Origin: Phycisphaerales bacterium UBA7812
GTDB taxonomy: Bacteria; Planctomycetota; Phycisphaerae; Phycisphaerales; UBA1924
Direction of reading: 5' to 3'
Length of the DNA: 19,047 nucleotides
Assembly: GCA_002480345.1 (NCBI GenBank)
Contig: DLBY01000046.1
Coordinates: forward strand, 14,371 to 33,417
Below the pieces are notes generated by a model. The model saw nothing but the letters and a program-made list of their open reading frames with translations. It was not told the DNA's origin and ran no database searches. Below are positions 14,180 to 19,047 of the stretch, piece by piece. The position numbers were made by a program, and so were the translations under genes. Every line of letters starts with the position of its first letter. Position 1 is the stretch's first letter.

Positions 14180-14698
14180 TCAGCCAGGGATCTCGATCCC
14201 GCTCGTCCTGAGCAGCGTCTTGAAGCTGTCGCCGAAGACAAAGTTGTGCTCTGGGAACTCGAGCCCGGAGCGGTTGTGGTCAAGGTGCGAGAACATCAGG
14301 TCAACGGTCCCGACGGGCTGATACCCAGTCTCGGCGTTGGCGTGGTCAAGAACCTCGATCGTGCCCCTGGTCGCAGCGCCCTGCTCGTCGATCTGTGTGA
14401 TCTCGGCCGTGTACCGGATCGTCATGCCCGGGCCGACGTCCGCGTCGATCGTCGCGTCCGAAACCTTGGCGAGCACGACTTTTTCTTTGAATCCCTCGGC
14501 GTGCCCGACCAGCACACCAGCCGTCTGCGCCATGCCCTCGATCATGAGCGACGCGGGCATCACGGGCACCGCGGCTTCGGTCTCGGTCGCCGGGAAATGA
14601 GCGTGCAGATGCTCTTCGGACAGCGTCACGTTCTTGATCGCCACCATCCGCTTGCGCGGCGTGAGCTCCGTCACCCTGTCAATCCACATCCAGCGCAC
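14180..14698 (-). CDS. FabZ-like 3-hydroxyacyl-ACP dehydratase (hotdog fold), distal gene
   Basis: 172 residues, GTG at 14698 with GAGG about 7 nt upstream. FabZ/FabA-type enzymes dehydrate 3-hydroxyacyl-ACP during fatty acid or polyketide elongation. The catalytic pair is visible: His34 in HAHFP and Glu54 in MIEGMAQTAG. It departs from standard FabZ: the loop after HFP is acidic and longer (ATETEAAVPVMPAS), and the usual Pro-Gly before the central helix is Pro-Ala. The C-terminus is also longer (EFPEHNFVFGDSFKTLL). It is third in a probable operon, 23 nt after the ACP gene. It may serve a specialised acyl chain rather than bulk fatty acid synthesis; that is inference. Confidence 0.82.
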   Translation of the reverse strand: MRWMWIDRVTELTPRKRMVAIKNVTLSEEHLHAHFPATETEAAVPVMPASLMIEGMAQTAGVLVGHAEGFKEKVVLAKVSDATIDADVGPGMTIRYTAEITQIDEQGAATRGTIEVLDHANAETGYQPVGTVDLMFSHLDHNRSGLEFPEHNFVFGDSFKTLLRTSGIEIPG

Positions 14699-14721
14699 GT
14701 GAAGACCTCAGTTGCCCGGGC

Positions 14722-15105
14722 TTATTGACCCAGCTTGCGCTCGACGAAGTTCACGAGCGCCCCGACCGTGAAGATCTGACCGACCTTCGTCACCTCGGGG
14801 TTCGACTCAAGCTTCGAGAAGTCGGCGTGGGGCAGACGCTCCTTCAAACGCGTCATGCCCGCAGCAGTCACACGCCCGTTCTGCACGAGCTCGGGGTCCT
14901 GCGTCACGTTGTCGGGGAAGAGCTCGCCCTGCTCGATCTTGAAGCCGAAGGTCTGTTCGAGCTTGAAGACGATGTCGAGGAAGTCGATCGACTCGGCTCC
15001 CAGATCGCTCGTCAGCGTGGCCTCGGGCGTGACCTCGTCCTCGTCAACCGCAAGAGCGTCCACAAGCACGTCCCGGACCTTGGCGAAAATCTCGTCGTGT
15101 GTCAT
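14722..15105 (-). CDS. Long acyl carrier protein
   Basis: 127 residues from ATG 15105, against 75-85 in ordinary ACP. The first 60 residues are a clear ACP: acidic helix I, then DLGAESIDFLDIVFKLE with Ser39 as the predicted phosphopantetheine site, then FGFKIEQGELF. Residues about 66-108 are an unusual insertion (DNVTQDPELVQNGRV, then basic LKERLPHADFSKLE) before the family-like end TVGALVNFVERKLGQ. GAGG lies 10 nt upstream of this ATG. A TTG at 15153 would extend it by 16 residues and overlap the upstream gene; I rejected it because ACP similarity begins at MTHDEIF. It lies between two dehydratase genes, so it probably carries their substrates. Confidence 0.88.
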   Translation of the reverse strand: MTHDEIFAKVRDVLVDALAVDEDEVTPEATLTSDLGAESIDFLDIVFKLEQTFGFKIEQGELFPDNVTQDPELVQNGRVTAAGMTRLKERLPHADFSKLESNPEVTKVGQIFTVGALVNFVERKLGQ

Positions 15106-15142
15106 CTGCTGGTAGCCTCGTGCAAAATCGGTGAGAGTGAGT

Positions 15143-15601
15143 CTAGCGGCCAAGCGCCGGCTCCGTTTGAATCTGGTCCGAAGGTGTCAGAGCCGACCCG
15201 CCAACCGACAGACGCAGGGGGCGGAGCATAAACCGCCCCGAGCAGGCGATGGCCTCATCGCCCTCGCCCGACGCAGGCCGGACGGTGGCTTTGCCCCTGA
15301 CGTCCAGTGATCCGTCTTCGAGTCGGTTCATCAGCCGAATCTCGGTGGTCATCACGTCACCCGGACGGACGAACGAGCCGTACTTGAGCGCCCGGACCCG
15401 CCCCAGGACGAGCCTGCTCACACCCGGCTGGTCCAGCTCACGGGCGGTCTGGACCAAGGCTTCCACCATGAACACCCCCGGCAGCACCGGGAAGGTCGGG
15501 AAATGGTCCTGGAGGTACTCCTCGCTCATGCTGACGAGCTTTGTCGCCACCGCACGGCTCTCTGTGCGCTCAAGAACGCGATCTATCAATCGGAAGTGCA
15601 T
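15143..15601 (-). CDS. FabZ-like 3-hydroxyacyl-ACP dehydratase, proximal gene
   Basis: 152 residues from ATG 15601, typical FabZ length. His33 in QDHFPTFPVLPGV and Glu47 in MVEALVQTA are the expected catalytic pair, and the Pro-Gly of standard FabZ is kept, unlike in the distal copy. The opening MHFRLIDRVLE matches the distal protein's MRWMWIDRVTE, so the two are probably related duplicates. GGAG lies about 10 nt before the ATG. It is first in the trio, 37 nt ahead of the ACP gene, and diverges from recO with only 49 nt between starts, so the promoters of the two directions must be close or overlapping. Confidence 0.85.
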   Translation of the reverse strand: MHFRLIDRVLERTESRAVATKLVSMSEEYLQDHFPTFPVLPGVFMVEALVQTARELDQPGVSRLVLGRVRALKYGSFVRPGDVMTTEIRLMNRLEDGSLDVRGKATVRPASGEGDEAIACSGRFMLRPLRLSVGGSALTPSDQIQTEPALGR

Positions 15602-15650
15602 TCGCGGCCGGCTCCGGGACGAGGCATGAACGGTCTAGGGTAGGGCCAGA

Positions 15651-16391
15651 GTGGAAGCCGAGGTCGACATCGCGATCTGCCTGAGGCAGTGGGACTTCTC
15701 CGAGACGAGTCAGACGGCGGCCCTGCTCTGCCGACGGCTCGGGCTCGTGCGCGTCCTGGGCAAGGGCACCCGCAGGCCCGATCCCCGATTCAGCGGCGGG
15801 CTCGAGATCGGCACGCTCGGTGAAGCCGTCATCGTCCCCAAGAATTCCTCCGGCCTCGCCACGATCGCGGGCTGGGATCTCCGCGAGACGTTCCGCTCCT
15901 CACGCGCCGATCTGACGGGCTACTACGCCGCCATGTTCGCGATCGAGGTCGCCCAGAGCATCCTCCCCGAGGGCGAGCCTCACCCGGTGGTGTTCGATGC
16001 TTTGAGCGATCTGCTCTCAAGATCAGTAGATGTGCCCTGGCAGTATGCCGTGACGGATTATCTCTGGAGGGTGCTCGGCGATACGGGCTATCAGCCGAGC
16101 ACCGAGTCGTACAGCAAGGGCGCATCGGCGTTCTCACCGAGACTCGGCTCGCTCATGGGCACCGATGTCGTGAACAAGCCCGATTCCGTCTGGGCGGTGC
16201 TCGAATCGACGGCCGAGGCGATCTGCCGACTCGAAACGGATGGCTCTAGCCAGGGTCTGGATATCGAGCAGGCCGAGCGTGTGGGGCGTCTTCTGGCCTG
16301 GTACGTCCGGGAACTCGTGGAGCGAGAACTCACCACACTGCGACTCCTATTCGGCGAAACAACCCCCAAGCCCCTGTTTCCACACGAATAA
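15651..16391 (+). CDS. recO: DNA repair protein RecO
   Basis: 246 residues from GTG 15651, the usual RecO length. RecO acts with RecR and RecF to load RecA on SSB-coated single-stranded DNA in gap repair. The N-terminus has the OB-fold pattern of the family (AICLRQWDFSETSQTAALLCRRLGLVRVLGKGTRR, shown in part: LGLVRVLGKGTRR), followed by a helical C-terminal region. The Cys-x-x-Cys zinc motif of some RecO proteins is absent; only scattered Cys remain. An ATG at 15626 stops after five codons, so GTG with the weak AGGG 5 nt upstream is the likely start. It diverges from the dehydratase/ACP trio. The family call rests on length, N-terminal pattern and the overall look, so slightly less sure than the enzymes. 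Confidence 0.85.
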   Translation: MEAEVDIAICLRQWDFSETSQTAALLCRRLGLVRVLGKGTRRPDPRFSGGLEIGTLGEAVIVPKNSSGLATIAGWDLRETFRSSRADLTGYYAAMFAIEVAQSILPEGEPHPVVFDALSDLLSRSVDVPWQYAVTDYLWRVLGDTGYQPSTESYSKGASAFSPRLGSLMGTDVVNKPDSVWAVLESTAEAICRLETDGSSQGLDIEQAERVGRLLAWYVRELVERELTTLRLLFGETTPKPLFPHE

Positions 16392-16502
16392 ACCCGGTCC
16401 ACCCCTCCTCATTCTGAAGTCCCTGTTCTTGTCTGACGACAACCGTTGTGGCCATCAGAAAACAGGGGGAGCCGGCGTCGACAACGACCCGCCGGAGGCG
16501 TT
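16392..16502. other. Short gap between recO and the HDOD gene
   Basis: 110 nt without a gene. It holds a small odd palindrome, ACAAC-C-GTTGT (16439-16449), and the GGAGG site just before ATG 16503. I cannot identify a convincing promoter or terminator, so read-through from recO is possible. Confidence 0.35.
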
Positions 16503-17987
16503 ATGGATCACGATCTGCTCGAAGAGGTACTCAGCTGCCCGACTCTGCCGAGTCTGCCGGCTGTCGCACTCGAAGTCATCGAGTTGACGCGCGATGTCAA
16601 CGTCGAGATGGACAAGCTCGCCGCGACGATCCAGAACGACCAGGGGCTCTCCGCCAAAGTCCTCAAAACCGTCAACTCCAGCTACTACGGCCTCCGCAAG
16701 AAGTGCGGCACGATCAAGCAAGCCATCGTCGTTCTCGGCCTCTCCACCGTGAAGAGCCTCACCCTCGGCTTCTCGCTCGTCTCCAGCATCGATCTGAAGG
16801 ACAAGCAGGGATTCGATCACAACGAGTACTGGCGGCGTGGCCTGTTTACGGGCGTCGCGTCCAGGTCCATCGCAAAAGTCGGCTGCCCCGATTATCAGGA
16901 CGAAGCCTTCCTCGGCGGCCTGCTCCAGGACGTCGGCATGGTCGCCCTCTTCGAGACGCTCGGAGACCGGTACGTCCGCATCCTCGAGCAGACCGGCGGC
17001 GACCACCGCAAACTCGCAGGATTCGAGCTCGCCGAGTTTGAACTCCAGCACACCGACATCGGCGCCATGATGGCCACCCGCTGGAAACTCCCCGAGGAGC
17101 TCATCCAGCCTGTCAAGTATCACGAACGCCCGAGCGCCGGCCCCAGCGGCGACATGGGGCTGCTCGTCAAGGCCGTCGGCCTCGGCAACATCGTCGCCGA
17201 CGCGCTCACCTCGGACGACTCACAGGCCATCATGCGGCGCTACTACAAGCGCGCCAAAGAGTGGTTCAACTTCACCGACGAGCAGGCGGACACGATCTTC
17301 AAGGAAGTCACGTCGGGCACGAAGGAGATGGCCAAACTCTTCGACGTCGATCCCGGTGTACTCCCCGATACCGACCAACTCGTCAAGGACGCACGCGATC
17401 AGGCGATGCGACTGGCGATCGAATCACCTTCGGCAAGCAGCGGCAGCGACGGTCTTGATGATCTCATCCTCGATTCGCCGAAGTTCGATCAGGATACGGG
17501 GCTGCTCAACAACATCGCGTTCGAGGCGGTCCTCAACCGCTCCTTCGATCAGGCTGTCGCCACCAACGACCCCCTCACGCTCGTCCGTGTGAGCTTCGAG
17601 CGTGAAACATCGGAAACACCGCGACGACCACTTGAGCAACGCAAGCTCGTCTCTGGAGCCACGGCGATGCTGCGCAAGCACTTCGGTGACAGCGGCGGCT
17701 TCATCGCCAGACTCGACACCGAATCGTTCGCCGCCCTGGTCCCCAGCAGCTCGCGCGTTGTCGTCACACGCACCGCCGAGTCATTCCGCACGGAGTTCGA
17801 GCAGGCCTGCAGCGACTGGCAGATCTCGGGCCGGACCTCTGTCGGCATCGCGTACTACGACCACACGACCTCAGGCGTGTACCAGCGTGTCGAGCAGCTG
17901 AACGCCGCAGCCGCCCGCGCCATGAAGGCCTCGGCCCAGAGCGGCGGCAACTGCATCAAGGTCTTCACGCCGAAGAAGGCGGCCTGA
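16503..17987 (+). CDS. HDOD-domain signalling protein with degenerate GGDEF domain
   Basis: 494 residues from ATG 16503, with GGAGG just upstream. Residues about 8-205 are an HDOD domain (LPSLPAVALEVIEL, NDQGLSAKVLKTVNSSYYG, IKQAIVVLGL, FLGGLLQDVGMVALFE); the His-Asp of true HD phosphohydrolases is Gln142-Asp143, as expected for non-catalytic HDOD. Residues about 206-325 are a helical linker. Residues about 326-490 have the GGDEF fold (FDQDTGLLNNIAFEAVLNR, then IARLDTESFAALVP), but the GGDEF signature is Leu-Asp-Thr-Glu-Ser (404-408), so diguanylate cyclase activity is very unlikely. No membrane segment. Probably a cytoplasmic scaffold or regulator in c-di-GMP or cell-cycle-type signalling; that is inference. 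Its 3' end overlaps the M16 peptidase gene on the other strand. Confidence 0.88.
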   Translation: MDHDLLEEVLSCPTLPSLPAVALEVIELTRDVNVEMDKLAATIQNDQGLSAKVLKTVNSSYYGLRKKCGTIKQAIVVLGLSTVKSLTLGFSLVSSIDLKDKQGFDHNEYWRRGLFTGVASRSIAKVGCPDYQDEAFLGGLLQDVGMVALFETLGDRYVRILEQTGGDHRKLAGFELAEFELQHTDIGAMMATRWKLPEELIQPVKYHERPSAGPSGDMGLLVKAVGLGNIVADALTSDDSQAIMRRYYKRAKEWFNFTDEQADTIFKEVTSGTKEMAKLFDVDPGVLPDTDQLVKDARDQAMRLAIESPSASSGSDGLDDLILDSPKFDQDTGLLNNIAFEAVLNRSFDQAVATNDPLTLVRVSFERETSETPRRPLEQRKLVSGATAMLRKHFGDSGGFIARLDTESFAALVPSSSRVVVTRTAESFRTEFEQACSDWQISGRTSVGIAYYDHTTSGVYQRVEQLNAAAARAMKASAQSGGNCIKVFTPKKAA

Positions 17988-19047
17988 GCACACCGACCGT
18001 CCGAGGGCTGAACGGGTACGCCTCGTACACCTCACGCAGATCCTTCAGAGACACAGCCCGGATCCGCTCGAGTTCCTCATCCAGCGTGCGGTATTCGCCC
18101 AGTAGCGTCCACCGCCGACCGATCCGCTGCATCCGGTCCGCAGGCCTCTCCGCGCCGATCGTAAAGCTCGTGGCGAACTTGCCCGAGAGCCGGTCTAGAT
18201 CGTCCTGCGTCAGCGAATCCAGCAGACCCGAGATTTCCGTGTCCACGACCCGCTCGATCTCCTCGATCCGGTCCGGATCGCCCGAGGCGTAGACGTAGTA
18301 CTCGCCCACGCCGTCGTGCGCCTCGAACGCCGCCTGGGCTTCCTCGGCCAGCCCGTTCTCGATCAACGCCCAGTGCAGCCTGCTATTGTCGGCCGCCCCG
18401 AGGATCTGCGTGAGCAGCGTCGCCGCGTACCGCCGATCGTCCTGCGCCGAGGGCGCGGGCGAGAGCATCAGCATGTACGCCCGCCCGAAACGATCATCGG
18501 TCAGCTCGACCCGCTGGTCCTTGGCCGCCGGGGGCGTGTTGTCGCGCGTGACGCCTGTGCGCTTCCACGAGCCGCAGATCCGCTCGATCTGCTCGCAGGC
18601 CTTGTCGAAGTCGATATCACCCGCGAGCGACACGACCGTGTTGTCCGCCGAGTACCGCTCGTCGAAGTAGCCCTGCATCTGATCCCGCTGGAGCTCCCTG
18701 ATCGAATCATTCGTCCCGAGCACCCTGTGCCCGAGCGTGTGCCCGACAAAGTGCTTCTCGGCGAGATCTTCGTACAGCACCCAGAAGGGGTTGTCCTTGT
18801 ACATCGCGATCTCTTCGAGGATCACGCCCTTCTCGGTATCGAAGTCGTCCTGGCGCAGCGCCGGACGCAGCATGTCGCCGAGGAGCTCCGTCGCCGTGCC
18901 CGCAAACACGGGCAGCACGTGCGCGTAGAAGCACGTCACCTCGTGGCTCGTGTACGCGTTGTTGCGGGCGCCGATGTCGTCGAACGCCTGGTTGAGCGCC
19001 GCAGCCGACCTGTTGGGCGTGCCCTTGAACATCATGTGCTCAAGGAA
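17965..19047 (-). CDS. M16 family zinc metallopeptidase, 5' end cut by window edge
   Basis: 360 residues are visible and the frame is open to the right edge. The first visible codons read FLEHMMFKGT, which is the second half of the HxxEH zinc motif of inverzincins (pitrilysin, insulinase, mitochondrial processing peptidase); the first His and the N-terminus lie outside. The third zinc ligand is the Glu in EKGVILEEIAMYKDNP. The later blocks GHTLGHRVLGT, YSADNTVVSLAGD and the C-terminal half (AEEAQAAFEAHDGVGEYYVY, DLDRLSGKFATS) match the small two-domain bacterial members of about 400-420 residues, so about 50 residues are missing. Substrate unknown. ATG 19035 is inside the conserved motif and is not the start. 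The last 23 nt overlap the HDOD gene. Confidence 0.93.
   Translation of the reverse strand, partial: FLEHMMFKGTPNRSAAALNQAFDDIGARNNAYTSHEVTCFYAHVLPVFAGTATELLGDMLRPALRQDDFDTEKGVILEEIAMYKDNPFWVLYEDLAEKHFVGHTLGHRVLGTNDSIRELQRDQMQGYFDERYSADNTVVSLAGDIDFDKACEQIERICGSWKRTGVTRDNTPPAAKDQRVELTDDRFGRAYMLMLSPAPSAQDDRRYAATLLTQILGAADNSRLHWALIENGLAEEAQAAFEAHDGVGEYYVYASGDPDRIEEIERVVDTEISGLLDSLTQDDLDRLSGKFATSFTIGAERPADRMQRIGRRWTLLGEYRTLDEELERIRAVSLKDLREVYEAYPFSPRTVGVLRPPSSA

Noticed and set aside
1..19047. Defence system, mobile element or CRISPR
   Set aside because: No transposase, integrase, toxin-antitoxin pair, nuclease-helicase set or regularly spaced repeats were found; codon use is even along the window.

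Overview
The window is GC-rich, densely coded bacterial chromosome. Three traits point to a planctomycete, probably of the Phycisphaerales: a secreted glycoside hydrolase ending in a dockerin-like Asp-rich repeat with a terminal Gly-Cys-Pro; a fused AroD-AroE enzyme of the kind known in plants and in the PVC group (Chlamydia, planctomycetes); and a lipid A gene (lpxK) showing a Gram-negative envelope. This placement is inference from protein features. I see no rRNA, tRNA, insertion sequence, prophage or CRISPR array.

Layout. (1) 1-848, minus: a secreted protein of unknown function, cut by the left edge. (2) 3170 down to 958, minus: an apparent RtcB operon with a good sigma-70-like promoter, an upstream perfect inverted repeat, a small 79-codon ORF, an unknown 145-residue protein, the RtcB RNA ligase and a strong terminator. 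(3) 6315 down to 3231, minus: a secreted multidomain GH57 amylase-type enzyme with its own promoter and a possible terminator. (4) 8539 down to 6389, minus: maf, a small membrane protein and lpxK, the last two overlapping by 8 nt. (5) 8665-9438, plus: a nitrilase-family omega-amidase-like enzyme, divergent from maf. (6) 11342 down to 9449, minus: a BioF-like alpha-oxoamine synthase overlapping an inositol-monophosphatase-family phosphatase. (7) 11534-11728, minus: a candidate small RNA with a promoter, an anti-Shine-Dalgarno-like stretch and a textbook terminator. (8) 11819-13534, plus: the fused 3-dehydroquinate dehydratase/shikimate dehydrogenase. (9) 13763-14113, plus: a small DUF5658-like membrane protein with GTGCCACGGC hairpins on either side. 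(10) 15601 down to 14180, minus: a dehydratase / long acyl carrier protein / dehydratase trio. (11) 15651-16391, plus: RecO, divergent from the trio. (12) 16503-17987, plus: an HDOD protein with a degenerate GGDEF domain. (13) 17965-19047, minus: an M16 peptidase cut by the right edge, whose 3' end overlaps the HDOD gene tail to tail.

Most of this is housekeeping: RNA repair, lipid A, aromatic amino acids, recombination and house-cleaning. I do not see a clear new defence or mobile system. The parts most worth a second look are the RtcB operon with its unknown partners and operator-like repeat, the candidate small RNA between the bioF-like gene and aroDE, the FabZ-ACP-FabZ unit with its oversized ACP, and the hairpin repeats beside the DUF5658 gene.
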